DNA of 64,000 nucleotides from Bacteroidales bacterium (GCA_017399865.1 JAFQAT010000058.1:1-64000), one strand, 5' to 3'. Numbered from the stretch's first letter, positions 18,148 through 26,690 are shown. Translations and numbers: made by a program. Notes: a model not told the origin generated them from the letters alone.

Positions 18148-20188
18148 ATATATAGCGTTTTTTTCAATCATTGCTCTTGCTGCCGGACTTTCTGCATGTT
18201 CGGTCGAGGAACCTTTGACAGAAGGAACCCGTCAGCCGCAGAAGGTATCACCGGTATGTGAGGATGCGGTTGCCGGAGAACTTCTTGTCCGCTTCGACCA
18301 GAACGTGGCAAAGATTCTGGATGAAGCAGGGCTTGTCACCAAGTCAGGCGAGGCACCTGCCAGCCGCTCAGGAATCCTTACTGTCGATGAGGTTCTGGAT
18401 CTTGTCGGAGGCTATCAGATAGAGAGAGTATTCCCAGTGGACAGACGTTCGGAGGATAAGGTCCGTGAAGAGGGACTGCATCTTTGGTATGTGGTGCGCT
18501 TCTCGGATGAGCATCCTGTGGAAAAGGTTGCTGAATATCTCGCAAAGCTGGGAGAAGTAAGCCGCGTAGAGTATAACCGTACCCTGAAGAGGGCTTCGGA
18601 TACTAAAGCGCTTCCTTTGACCGCTACTGAAATCCGTCAGATGGGAACAGCCGCCAGAACCGCTGCCTTCAACGACCCTCATCTAGGTCTTCAGTGGCAT
18701 ATGGTCAACAACGGCGACCTTGGCAAGACCAAGTTCATAGCAGGAGCTGACGTCAATGTCGCAAAGGCATGGGACCTCTGCACAGGCGATCCTTCGATCA
18801 TCGTTGCCGTTCTTGACGAAGGTGTGGATTTCTCGCATCCTGATCTCAAGGGAAGCATGTGGGTGAACGAGGGAGAGGTATGGCGTTCCAATGAAGACAA
18901 CGACGGCAACGGATATGCCGGAGACTATCATGGATATAACTTTGCCGCAGGCAGCGGTATCATTTCTACAAACGGACGATATGATACGGGCCATGGCACT
19001 CACGTGGCAGGCGTCATCGCTGCGACCAACAACAACGGAATCGGAATCTCATCTATTGCCGGAGGAACTCCGGACAATCCGGGAGTTAAGATCATGTCAT
19101 GCCAGATATTCTCCGGAGCATTGGCCGGAACTGTCCTGGATGAGGTGCGTGCCATCAAGTATGCTGCCGACAATGGAGCAGTCATCCTCCAGTGCAGCTG
19201 GGGATACATCTCCGGTGCGGCAAATCCATACGACTGGCAGCCACAGTTCTCGGATGATGACCAGTGGAAGCAGTCGAACCTTCTGGAGTACAAGGCTCTG
19301 GACTATTTCGTCCATAACGCAGGCTCTCCTGACGGAGTCGTGGACGGAGGTATCGTAGTCTTCGCTGCAGGAAACGAATATGCCCCAGCCGCCAGCTATC
19401 CGGCCGCATATCCTGAATTCGTTTCAGTAGCGGCAACGGCAGGCGACTATACTCCTGCAGTCTATACCAACTATGGAAAAGGAACTACAATCAGCGCACC
19501 GGGCGGAGACCAGGACTATTATTACGAGTATGGCGAAGATCCTAACAAGGGAGCCTTAGGATGTATCCTCTCTACTCTTCCATACAATGTGACAGGATCA
19601 GCTGGCGAGCTTGCCGGATACGGATACATGGAGGGAACGTCAATGGCCTGCCCTCATGTTTCCGGAGTCGTAGCCTTGGGACTTTCATATGCCGCGAAGC
19701 TTCACAGGCATGTGAAGGCGGAAGAAATAAAGGACCTTCTCCACAGTACTGCACGTCCGATCGAACAGTACTGGAATATGAATTCTCTCAAGTATTTCTA
19801 CAAGTTTGTCGCTGACCTTTCCGAAGTCCATCTTTCAAGCATGAACCTCAAGGACTACAAAGGTCAGATGGGTAATGGACAGGTAGATACCTATGCCTTC
19901 CTTAAGGCTATTGAAGGTGCTGGTGTAGAGATGACCTTCCCTAACCTGTATATTGCCGTCGGAGGCCAGGTGAGGATAGCTCCTGCAATGTATTTCAAGA
20001 GCGGCAAGACATTCTCGGTGACAATTGCTGACGGGGATGTGGCTGCATACAGCGATGAAGGCGGCAAGATAGTCTTCTTTGGAGAAAAGGAAGGCCAGAC
20101 AAGCGCTGTTATAAAATCAGACAGTGGCGAATCATTCGAGTTTACCATAACTGTCAGAAACAGCGCAAACGGCAACGGATGGCTTTAG
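18137..20188 (+). CDS. Subtilisin-like (S8) serine protease lipoprotein
   Basis: This 683-residue protein has a signal peptide and lipobox (GLSAC), so it should sit on the outer membrane. A fervidolysin-like pro-region (about 40-160) contains ELLVRFDQN and ends near VEYNRTLKR. The S8 domain has a full active site: Asp227 (AVLDEG), His286 (GHGTHVAG), oxyanion Asn413 (AAGNEY) and Ser502 (GTSMACPHVSG). A C-terminal Ig-like domain (about 595-680) follows. It is the only enzyme in the SusCD operon, which points to a protein or peptide substrate. The ATG at 18137 is 9 bases from a GGAGG site; an ATG at 18131 is the alternative. Both lie within the end of the previous gene. Confidence 0.93.
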   Translation: MKNRYIAFFSIIALAAGLSACSVEEPLTEGTRQPQKVSPVCEDAVAGELLVRFDQNVAKILDEAGLVTKSGEAPASRSGILTVDEVLDLVGGYQIERVFPVDRRSEDKVREEGLHLWYVVRFSDEHPVEKVAEYLAKLGEVSRVEYNRTLKRASDTKALPLTATEIRQMGTAARTAAFNDPHLGLQWHMVNNGDLGKTKFIAGADVNVAKAWDLCTGDPSIIVAVLDEGVDFSHPDLKGSMWVNEGEVWRSNEDNDGNGYAGDYHGYNFAAGSGIISTNGRYDTGHGTHVAGVIAATNNNGIGISSIAGGTPDNPGVKIMSCQIFSGALAGTVLDEVRAIKYAADNGAVILQCSWGYISGAANPYDWQPQFSDDDQWKQSNLLEYKALDYFVHNAGSPDGVVDGGIVVFAAGNEYAPAASYPAAYPEFVSVAATAGDYTPAVYTNYGKGTTISAPGGDQDYYYEYGEDPNKGALGCILSTLPYNVTGSAGELAGYGYMEGTSMACPHVSGVVALGLSYAAKLHRHVKAEEIKDLLHSTARPIEQYWNMNSLKYFYKFVADLSEVHLSSMNLKDYKGQMGNGQVDTYAFLKAIEGAGVEMTFPNLYIAVGGQVRIAPAMYFKSGKTFSVTIADGDVAAYSDEGGKIVFFGEKEGQTSAVIKSDSGESFEFTITVRNSANGNGWL

Positions 20189-20191
20189 AAG

Positions 20192-20968
20192 ATGAGAGTC
20201 CTTGCGGTCATATTCCTGTTCATGGTTATGGGCATCTCTACAGAGAATGTCCGGGCACAGATCAGGATTCTTCCGCGGGAAGCGCTTGAAGCGGTGGATT
20301 CCCCTAGATTGTCAAAAGACTCGTCTTCACTGGTCCTGGGTGAAAGGCATATAAAGGCCGCCCCTATGCGCGAAGACGCATCGCCAGCCACATTCAGGAC
20401 TGATATCTCCAACATCGGCGGCTATCCTGTAGATATACGCAGAATCAGCACGACATGCTCGTGCGTTACTGCGTCAGCAGGAAAGACACGGCTTATGCCT
20501 GGGGAGAAGACGATTCTGACTGTGAGATATGACCCCAAGGGACATATGGGAAGATTTGAACATAAGGTCTTCATATATACACAGCCGGGCAATGATCCGT
20601 CTGCAGTCCTGAACCTTTCGGTAGCGGTTGAAGGCGGATCCGATAAGTCCGGACTTTATCAGGTCCAGATGGGAAGTATAAGGCTTCGCAGCTCTGAAGT
20701 CCTGTTCCGTGCCGGCGAAAGGGCGGTGGAAACCTTGAATTTCATCAATCTGAGCGGCAGGCCGCTCAAGCTCGAATGTGAGGAAATGTTCCTGCCGGGA
20801 GACCTGAAGTTCGAAACACGTCCTGAGGTCGTGGAACACGGCGAAGAAGGAGTGATGGTCATTACATATGACCCGTCGGGAGAAATGCCTCGGAAAGAGG
20901 TCCCTCTGATCCTCAAAGGGCTTGGGACCGCTCCAAGCAAGTCAACTGTAAAGATACGATTTGAATAA
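20192..20968 (+). CDS. DUF1573 exported protein
   Basis: This 258-residue protein has a signal peptide (cut near VRAQ) and no lipobox. Residues about 60-145 carry the DUF1573 pattern (FRTDISNIGGYPVDIRRIST, TCSCVTA, LMPGEKTILTVRYDP). A second similar Ig-like copy follows (ETLNFINLSGRPLKLE, GVMVITYDP). DUF1573 proteins are ASH/Ig-like periplasmic or surface proteins of unknown function, common in Bacteroidota. It starts 4 bases after the protease stop and overlaps the next gene's upstream region, so it belongs to the same operon. It may be a chaperone or scaffold for the protease; that is inference from position only. Confidence 0.85.
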   Translation: MRVLAVIFLFMVMGISTENVRAQIRILPREALEAVDSPRLSKDSSSLVLGERHIKAAPMREDASPATFRTDISNIGGYPVDIRRISTTCSCVTASAGKTRLMPGEKTILTVRYDPKGHMGRFEHKVFIYTQPGNDPSAVLNLSVAVEGGSDKSGLYQVQMGSIRLRSSEVLFRAGERAVETLNFINLSGRPLKLECEEMFLPGDLKFETRPEVVEHGEEGVMVITYDPSGEMPRKEVPLILKGLGTAPSKSTVKIRFE

Positions 20969-20978
20969 TATAAGTGAT

Positions 20979-21452
20979 ATGGATATGATTAGAATAATGA
21001 AGGCGGCAGCCTTTGCAGCAATGGCGTTTCTCGCGCTCTCGTGCAGCAAGAATGACGGTTCGGAGTGGCAGGAACCTCAGCTTGAGGTGAATGCCAACAA
21101 TATTTCAGGCAAGTGGGAACTCGTGGAATGGAACGGTGCCCCTCTGGCAGACGGTACATATGTATATCTGAACATTTTCAGGAATGACAGGACATATGCG
21201 ATGTATCATAATATGGACAGCTTTGCAGACGTGCCTCACGTTGTGAGCGGATCATATTACATCGATATGGATGTGGAACTGGGAGCCGTGATCCGTGGAA
21301 ACTATGACCACGACAGCGGAGACTGGGCCCATCGTTATGTGGTGAAGAGCCTTACCGCCAGCAGCATGGTCTGGGTGGCGAAGGACGACGAATCCTTTGT
21401 CCAGGTGTTCGGACGAATTGAGCAAATACCTGTAGAACCGCAGGAGAACTAG
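20979..21452 (+). CDS. Lipocalin-like small lipoprotein
   Basis: This protein of about 157 residues has a signal peptide and lipobox (LALSC). The body opens with NISGKWELVEWNGAPLADG, the start pattern of lipocalin-like domains (first strand GxW), followed by short beta strands. Such proteins bind small hydrophobic or peptide ligands. It is the last gene of the SusCD-protease operon. The ATG at 20979 lies after the DUF1573 stop; ATGs at 20985 and 20997 are alternatives. Its TAG stop at 21450-21452 overlaps the stop of the convergent gene within CTAG. Confidence 0.7.
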   Translation: MDMIRIMKAAAFAAMAFLALSCSKNDGSEWQEPQLEVNANNISGKWELVEWNGAPLADGTYVYLNIFRNDRTYAMYHNMDSFADVPHVVSGSYYIDMDVELGAVIRGNYDHDSGDWAHRYVVKSLTASSMVWVAKDDESFVQVFGRIEQIPVEPQEN

Positions 21453-22342
21453 TCTTCCATCGGTTCCAGGAGCGGAGACTGGTCTGTGAAATGGCTTAAT
21501 ACGGAATCCGTATAAGTCTTTGTTACTGAAATAGGCGGAATAGCTTCGTTGTCAAGGTCAAGGACGTATCCTTCACTTTCCTTGCGGAGCATCGCCACCT
21601 TGCTTAGATTCACGATATATTTTCTATGACAGCGTACGAGAGGGCTTCCTTTGAAGTCCTCTTCTACTGTTTTTAGACGGCACCTGAGGATGTACTGCTT
21701 AAGATCTCCCTTGTTGTCTGTGTACCATACCTTGATGTAGTTGTCGTCCGATTCGATGTAGTAGAGGTTGTCCGGATTCAAGGACAGCTTCAGTGCACCG
21801 CTGTTGTCAAACAATGTTATCTTATGCTTCTGCGCATCCGGCTTCACGGGCTCGTCTGTCACTACATTCTCATAGTTCAGAAGCCTGATGGTGTTGTTCT
21901 TGTCTATGATGGCGAAGTACATTCCGGAGATGAGGTACGGAATGCCGAGGGCTATCGATCCGTTTCTGAGAGCCTTTGCAAATACAGCCCACTCGCCGCC
22001 TTTCTGTGGCAGGGTGATGTCTGTGGTGAGCCATGTATAGAAACCGCATATGACCATGATTTCCATGAGGCACCAGATTATATATGAAATATAGGTCATC
22101 TCATATATGCTCTTGCTTTTGTACATCAGCAGCCTGCTGCATATCAGTATGCAGATCGATACAGCGATGAAGACCACGGTATAGAGGAACATGATGGAGT
22201 CTCCGAGACCGAACCATGCTGTGTCTGAAAAAGGGATGTATATGTTGAGGAAGACAACTGCAAAAAGCACGGAGAAAGTCACCGTACCTATAAGCTGGTA
22301 TTTTCCCAGTAGATATTTGGGAAGTTTTTCGTTAAGAATCAT
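21449..22342 (-). CDS. Membrane-bound LytTR-family transcriptional regulator
   Basis: This 297-residue protein has an N-terminal region with four hydrophobic segments (about residues 15-165) and a C-terminal LytTR DNA-binding domain (about 195-285; NLYYIESDDNYIKVWY, LVRCHRKYIVNL). It has no receiver domain, so it is a one-component membrane regulator rather than a response regulator. LytTR proteins bind direct repeats upstream of target promoters. The ATG at 22342 is chosen because a clear -7 box lies upstream at 22368-22375, which excludes the longer reading frame. It runs tail to tail with the SusCD-protease operon and is its nearest regulator, but a link is unproven. Confidence 0.88.
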   Translation of the reverse strand: MILNEKLPKYLLGKYQLIGTVTFSVLFAVVFLNIYIPFSDTAWFGLGDSIMFLYTVVFIAVSICILICSRLLMYKSKSIYEMTYISYIIWCLMEIMVICGFYTWLTTDITLPQKGGEWAVFAKALRNGSIALGIPYLISGMYFAIIDKNNTIRLLNYENVVTDEPVKPDAQKHKITLFDNSGALKLSLNPDNLYYIESDDNYIKVWYTDNKGDLKQYILRCRLKTVEEDFKGSPLVRCHRKYIVNLSKVAMLRKESEGYVLDLDNEAIPPISVTKTYTDSVLSHFTDQSPLLEPMED

Positions 22343-22367
22343 CTTCGGTTTTTTGGTTTCAGTTGGA

Positions 22368-22375
22368 CAAATGTA
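22368..22375 (-). promoter_or_regulatory. -7 element of the LytTR gene
   Basis: On the minus strand this reads TACATTTG. A TTTG lies 20 bases upstream on the same strand. The predicted start near 22361 gives a leader of about 19 bases. Confidence 0.6.
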
Positions 22376-22489
22376 GAAAATTTTGCCACAAATAACAAAA
22401 AAACGCCACCGTCTCCGAACCCTGAATCGGGTTTCGCCAAATTCTGGGATGCCCTGCCACATATGTTTTCATAAGATTTTCAAGCGGGA

Positions 22490-22497
22490 TAATTTTG
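22490..22497 (+). promoter_or_regulatory. -7 element of the fab cluster
   Basis: TAATTTTG followed by C, with TTTC 19 bases upstream (22467-22470) as a near -33 match. The predicted start near 22504 lies 20 bases before the fabH ATG. Confidence 0.6.
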
Positions 22498-22523
22498 CTG
22501 CCGTGATTAAAAATCTGTTGAAG

Positions 22524-23471
22524 ATGAAGATTGTTGGAACGGGAAGTGCGCTTCCCACGAAAATCGTGACGAACGACATGCTTACGGACTTTCTGGACAC
22601 AAGTGACGAGTGGATCACGACCAGGACAGGAGTGAAAAGCCGGCATGTCATTTCGAACGAGAAGCTTGAAGACCTGGCAATAGAAGCAGCTAGGAAAGCT
22701 CTCGATGATGCATCGCTAAAGGCAGAAGATCTGGATTTCATTATTTGCTCTAATGTGGTGAATGAATATGTCACCCCTCAGCTCAGTTGCATCATCCAGG
22801 GAGGCATCGGAGCCTCATGTCCGTGCATGGACATCAATTGTGCATGTGCAGGGTTCATACACGCCCTGGAGATAGCAGAGTCTTTCCATAAGGCCGGGCG
22901 AGTTAATAACGTCCTTATTGTGTGCGCCGAAGAGCCGACACGAATGACAGACTGGAGCGACAGAAGGACCTGCGTACTTTTCGGAGACGGCGCCGGTGCC
23001 GTAGTTCTCGCTCCGGGAAACAACATCAGGAGCATCAAACTGTCGGCATCAAGCGCTACCGACAAGCTATGGCAGTACAGGCCGCTTCATCCTACCCCTT
23101 ATATAACAAAGGACGAACAGGATGTTCCGCTTCAGATGAAGGGGCAGGATGTGTTCAAGTTTGCCGTGAAGGCGGCGTCCAAGGATATTTCCAGGACTCT
23201 GGAAGATGCCGGTGTCAATGCCGATGAAGTGGACCACTACCTTCTCCATCAGGCGAATGTCCGTATAATATCCGCTATTCAGGATTATCTGAATCAGCCG
23301 GCAGAAAAGTTCCCGGTCAATATCACCGATCATGGGAACTCATCCAGCTCAAGCTGTCCGATACTTCTGGACGAATGTCGCAGAAGCAGCCGCTTCAAGG
23401 ATGGAGACCTTATCGCCATGAGCGCCTTCGGCGCAGGCTTTGTCTCCGGTGCTGTCCTTTTTGAATGGTAA
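22524..23471 (+). CDS. fabH: 3-oxoacyl-[ACP] synthase III
   Basis: This 315-residue condensing enzyme starts fatty-acid synthesis by joining acetyl-CoA or branched acyl-CoA with malonyl-ACP in the cytoplasm. The Cys-His-Asn triad is intact: Cys108 (NCACAGF), His242 (LLHQAN) and Asn272 (HGNSSSSS). The TTRTGVKSRHV and GDGAGAVVL motifs also fit. I use the ATG at 22524, which matches the family start (MKIVGTGSALP) and follows the -7 box at 22490; the longer reading frame from 22383 would begin upstream of that promoter. It heads a fabH-fabK-fabF-fabZ series. Confidence 0.95.
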   Translation: MKIVGTGSALPTKIVTNDMLTDFLDTSDEWITTRTGVKSRHVISNEKLEDLAIEAARKALDDASLKAEDLDFIICSNVVNEYVTPQLSCIIQGGIGASCPCMDINCACAGFIHALEIAESFHKAGRVNNVLIVCAEEPTRMTDWSDRRTCVLFGDGAGAVVLAPGNNIRSIKLSASSATDKLWQYRPLHPTPYITKDEQDVPLQMKGQDVFKFAVKAASKDISRTLEDAGVNADEVDHYLLHQANVRIISAIQDYLNQPAEKFPVNITDHGNSSSSSCPILLDECRRSSRFKDGDLIAMSAFGAGFVSGAVLFEW

Positions 23472-23496
23472 AATGTGATACTATGATAAAAATGCT

Positions 23497-23504
23497 TAAA
23501 TTTG
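23497..23504 (+). promoter_or_regulatory. Possible internal -7 element before fabK
   Basis: TAAATTTG matches the consensus, with no clear -33 element. It would give fabK a short leader in addition to readthrough from fabH. An AAGGAG site at 23514-23519 then selects the ATG at 23527 (7-base spacing) over the one at 23521. Confidence 0.45.
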
Positions 23505-23526
23505 TAAATTCACAAGGAGAATGATT

Positions 23527-24471
23527 ATGATCAGAAGCAGAATTTGTGATATGCTCGGGATACGGTATCCTGTTTTTCAAGGCGGAATGGCCTGGGTGGC
23601 TGATGCCTCGCTGGCTGCAGCGGTATCCAATGCCGGAGGCCTAGGACTGATATCCTCGATAAATGCGGGTACGGAGGCGGTACGCGCCCAGATCCGTAAA
23701 TGCAGGGAACTGACAGACAAGCCTTTAGGTGTGAACATAATGCTTCAGGCTCCAAATGCGGGAGAGATTGCGCAGATGGTCGTGGAAGAAGGTGTGAAGA
23801 TTCTGACTACTGGCGCCGGATCGCCGGCACAGTATATGCCTATGTGGAAGGAGGCGGGAATCAAGGTGATACCGGTAGTCGCATCGGTAGCGCTTGCGCT
23901 CAAGATGCAGGCGGCAGGAGCGGATGCGGTTGTGGCTGAAGGTGCGGAATCCGGAGGACATGTAGGCGAACTTCATACGATGCCTCTGATTCCACAGGTG
24001 GTTGACGCAGTGGATATCCCGGTGATTGCGGCTGGAGGAATATGTGACGGACGTGGTGCGGCGGCGGCCTTCATGCTCGGTGCAGACGCCATACAGGTCG
24101 GAACCCGTTTCCTCTCCGCAGAAGAGTGCAATGTCCATCCGGAATACAAGGAGAAGATACTTAAGGCTACAGATATATCCACGATCGTTACAGGCAAGTC
24201 CCTCGGACATCCTGTACGTTCGCTCAAGACTCCTTTCTCGAAGACTTTTGCCCGTATGGAGTCCGATCCTGCCACTCCGCAGGAAGATATACTTGCATTC
24301 GGAAGCGGCGCCCTGCGCAAGGCCGTACAGGAAGGTGACCGTAACGGAAGCTACATGGCGGGTGAATGCGCCGGCATGGTGAAACGCATAGAACCGGCTA
24401 AGACGATTGTGGAAGACCTGATCCTGGGGGCTGAGAAGGTGATGAGGTCTGTCGCTTCAAGATTTGAATGA
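23527..24471 (+). CDS. fabK: FMN-dependent enoyl-[ACP] reductase II (or nitronate monooxygenase-like)
   Basis: This 314-residue TIM-barrel flavoprotein matches FabK, which reduces trans-2-enoyl-ACP in the last step of each elongation cycle. It begins IRSRICDMLGIRYPVFQGGM, and carries the FMN-site motifs GGLGLIS, AEGAESGGHVG (with the His typical of FabK), AAGGICDGRG and GADAIQVGTRF. Nitronate monooxygenases share the fold, but the position between fabH and fabF favours FabK. FabK enzymes are insensitive to triclosan, unlike FabI. The start at 23527 is set by the AAGGAG site; ATG at 23521 is the alternative. Confidence 0.88.
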   Translation: MIRSRICDMLGIRYPVFQGGMAWVADASLAAAVSNAGGLGLISSINAGTEAVRAQIRKCRELTDKPLGVNIMLQAPNAGEIAQMVVEEGVKILTTGAGSPAQYMPMWKEAGIKVIPVVASVALALKMQAAGADAVVAEGAESGGHVGELHTMPLIPQVVDAVDIPVIAAGGICDGRGAAAAFMLGADAIQVGTRFLSAEECNVHPEYKEKILKATDISTIVTGKSLGHPVRSLKTPFSKTFARMESDPATPQEDILAFGSGALRKAVQEGDRNGSYMAGECAGMVKRIEPAKTIVEDLILGAEKVMRSVASRFE

Positions 24472-24496
24472 TGATACTTTAACTTAGATCTTAGAT

Positions 24497-25747
24497 ATGA
24501 ATAAAAGAGTAGTTGTGACTGGAACCGGTGCCATCACCCCTGTTGGGAACGATGTGCAGACATATTGGAAGAATCTTTTGGACGGAGTCTGCGGCATAGA
24601 TTTCATCACTTCCATCCCTACTGACGACCTCCCTGTAAAGATAGCGGGAGAAGTGAAGGACTTCAATCCGGCGGATTATGAGATCGAGCCGCCTTTCGCA
24701 AGGAAGCAGGACAGATTTACGGTACTTGCGGTGGCTGCCGCATGGCAGGCCGTGCGTGAGTCCGGTCTCGATTCTTCAGAAGGAGGAAATATTGACCCTG
24801 CACGTTATGGTGTTTACGTCGGTTCCGGCATCGGAGGATTCTCGACCCAGGTCCGCGAGACCGAGAAGATACTTACTGAGGGACCTAAATGGATTTCCCC
24901 TCTGTTCATTCCGACGATGATAGCGAACATCGCGGCCGGAAACATCGCCATCCGCAACAATGCATGCGGCCCATGCCTCCCTGTTGTGACTGCATGTGCG
25001 ACCTCGACTCATGCCATAGGCGAGGCATACCGTGCAATAAAGCACGGATATGCCGATGCGATAATAACAGGAGGCACTGAAGCAGCCGTGATACCTCTGG
25101 CTATTGCAGGGTTCGCGAACGCCAAGGCTCTGACCAGGGCGGAGGATCCGAAGTATGCATCCCTTCCGTTCAACAGGAACAGGGGAGGATTCGTGCTTGC
25201 CGAGGGTGCTGCCATGCTTGTGCTCGAAGAATATGAGCATGCTGTGGCCCGTGGCGCCGACATAATCGCTGAGGTATGCGGATATGGCAATACTTGCGAT
25301 GCCCATCACGTGACCGCCCCCCGTCCTGACGGCATGACCCAGGCGGCTGCCATCAGACAGGCCCTGGATGAAGCCGGATATACCTCTGACGATGTGCTCT
25401 ATATCAATGCCCATGGCACGGGAACCGCGCTTAATGACTCGGCGGAGACAGCTGCCTTCAAGCTTGCTTTGGGGGATGATGCCTACAAGGCTCACGTCAG
25501 TTCGACCAAGGGCTCGACAGGCCATCTTCTTGGAGCAGCAGGAGCTGTAGAGGCAGTGGCATCTGTGCTCGCATTGAAGAACGGAATCGTCCCTCCTACA
25601 ATCAATCTGGACGACATCGATCCTGAATGCGACCTGGACTATACCCCGAATGTCCCTGTAGCAGCCCCTCTAACCATCGCGATATCCGATTCGCTTGGAT
25701 TCGGAGGACACAACGGATGTGTGGCTTTCAGGAAATACAACGGCTGA
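24497..25747 (+). CDS. fabF: 3-oxoacyl-[ACP] synthase II
   Basis: This 416-residue elongating condensing enzyme has an intact Cys-His-His triad: Cys167 (TACATSTHA), His306 (NAHGTGT) and His343 (GSTGHLLGAAG). It begins RVVVTGTGAITPVG and ends LGFGGHNGCVAFRKY, as FabF does. It extends malonyl-ACP-derived chains in the cytoplasm. It lies 25 bases after fabK and 24 bases before fabZ, on the same strand, and is probably in the same transcript. Confidence 0.95.
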   Translation: MNKRVVVTGTGAITPVGNDVQTYWKNLLDGVCGIDFITSIPTDDLPVKIAGEVKDFNPADYEIEPPFARKQDRFTVLAVAAAWQAVRESGLDSSEGGNIDPARYGVYVGSGIGGFSTQVRETEKILTEGPKWISPLFIPTMIANIAAGNIAIRNNACGPCLPVVTACATSTHAIGEAYRAIKHGYADAIITGGTEAAVIPLAIAGFANAKALTRAEDPKYASLPFNRNRGGFVLAEGAAMLVLEEYEHAVARGADIIAEVCGYGNTCDAHHVTAPRPDGMTQAAAIRQALDEAGYTSDDVLYINAHGTGTALNDSAETAAFKLALGDDAYKAHVSSTKGSTGHLLGAAGAVEAVASVLALKNGIVPPTINLDDIDPECDLDYTPNVPVAAPLTIAISDSLGFGGHNGCVAFRKYNG

Positions 25748-25771
25748 TCCCTATTTGTAAATCGAATCATC

Positions 25772-26182
25772 ATGGACAGAGAAGAATTGAAGCAGTTTCT
25801 GCCTCATAGGGAGCCTATGCTCCTTGTGGACGAGATAATCATAGATACAGAGGGCGTTGCGCATGCGAATTATCGCATACGTGAAGATGAGTTTTTCTGC
25901 AGGGGACATTTTCCGGATAATCCTCTGGTTCCCGGAGTGATCCAGTGCGAGATCATGGCCCAGAGCTGTGCGATGCTTGTGAAGGACGAGATTGTCGGAA
26001 AGACAACATTATACAGCGGAATAGACAACGTGCGTTTCAAGCACCCGGTGAGGCCGGGAGACCTTTGCGAGATTACTGCACGGCTGAACGGGAAGCGTGC
26101 GAACATGTTCTTCTGCGAAGCAGAGCTTCGGGTAGAAGGCAAGCTTTGCTGCAAAGGTTCACTATCATTCGCACTTGTATAG
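25772..26182 (+). CDS. fabZ: 3-hydroxyacyl-[ACP] dehydratase
   Basis: This 136-residue hot-dog-fold enzyme dehydrates 3-hydroxyacyl-ACP. The catalytic His46 is in GHFPDNPLVPG and the catalytic Glu60 is in QCEIMAQ. The N-terminal LPHREPMLLVDEI is typical. It stands alone here, whereas Bacteroidales usually also encode an LpxC-FabZ fusion, so this may be a second dehydratase dedicated to this cluster. A rho-independent terminator follows 7 bases after its stop. Confidence 0.92.
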   Translation: MDREELKQFLPHREPMLLVDEIIIDTEGVAHANYRIREDEFFCRGHFPDNPLVPGVIQCEIMAQSCAMLVKDEIVGKTTLYSGIDNVRFKHPVRPGDLCEITARLNGKRANMFFCEAELRVEGKLCCKGSLSFALV

Positions 26183-26189
26183 AGATATG

Positions 26190-26218
26190 GCCGGATCTTA
26201 GATCCGGCTTTTCTTTTT
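26190..26218 (+). terminator. Terminator of the fab cluster
   Basis: An 8-pair perfect stem (GCCGGATC 26190-26197, GATCCGGC 26201-26208) with loop TTA is followed by TTTTCTTTTT. The loop TTA is, on the other strand, the TAA stop codon of the convergent DUF4293 gene. Confidence 0.85.
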
Positions 26219-26635
26219 GCGGCTCTTTCTGGTGCTTCTGACTGCCATCACGGTCATCTCATCGACCATGGAACGTTTTGCCGCCATGAAATCCAGGACA
26301 CCTGCTGCAAGAGGGAAGAGAGCGGTGAATGAGAATGACATCTCGTTCATGTTGCGGATGATGTCGATTCCGATCCAGATCTGGAAGCCGAAGGCAAGCA
26401 GGCCGGCGATGATGCTGACGCGTGCCTGAAGGAAGAATACCTTGAAGCTGGCAGTAGCTGCTATGTGGGCGGTGATCAGCATTATCAGGAGTGTCAGATA
26501 AGAAAGCTTCTCCCTGTATGCTATCGTGATTTCTGCGCTGTCAGGACCGATGATGGTCGCGAACGTGCAGAAGAACATTGAAAATATCATCGCTGTCGCT
26601 ATGCCCAGGTATAAGGTCTGTATTCTTTGCCACAT
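26198..26635 (-). CDS. DUF4293 four-helix membrane protein
   Basis: This 145-residue integral membrane protein begins MWQRIQTLYL, the signature of DUF4293, a Bacteroidota-only family of unknown function. Four hydrophobic segments are visible (about 8-30, 45-65, 75-92 and 98-118), followed by a very basic tail (RSTRKSRKKKSRI). Its stop codon lies in the loop of the fabZ terminator. A -7 box on the minus strand at 26662-26669 gives it its own promoter. Confidence 0.85.
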   Translation of the reverse strand: MWQRIQTLYLGIATAMIFSMFFCTFATIIGPDSAEITIAYREKLSYLTLLIMLITAHIAATASFKVFFLQARVSIIAGLLAFGFQIWIGIDIIRNMNEMSFSFTALFPLAAGVLDFMAAKRSMVDEMTVMAVRSTRKSRKKKSRI

Positions 26636-26661
26636 AATGCCTCTCTGTTAGTCTTTTGGCA

Positions 26662-26669
26662 CAAAAGTA
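26662..26669 (-). promoter_or_regulatory. -7 element of the DUF4293 gene
   Basis: On the minus strand this reads TACTTTTG, followed by TG. The predicted start is near 26655, about 20 bases before the ATG. Confidence 0.5.
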
Positions 26670-26690
26670 GGAATTTTCACAGGAAAAAAC

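Noticed and set aside
24776-25525. 249-codon minus-strand open frame inside fabF
   Set aside because: The fabF frame has intact catalytic residues; the antisense frame is a composition shadow.
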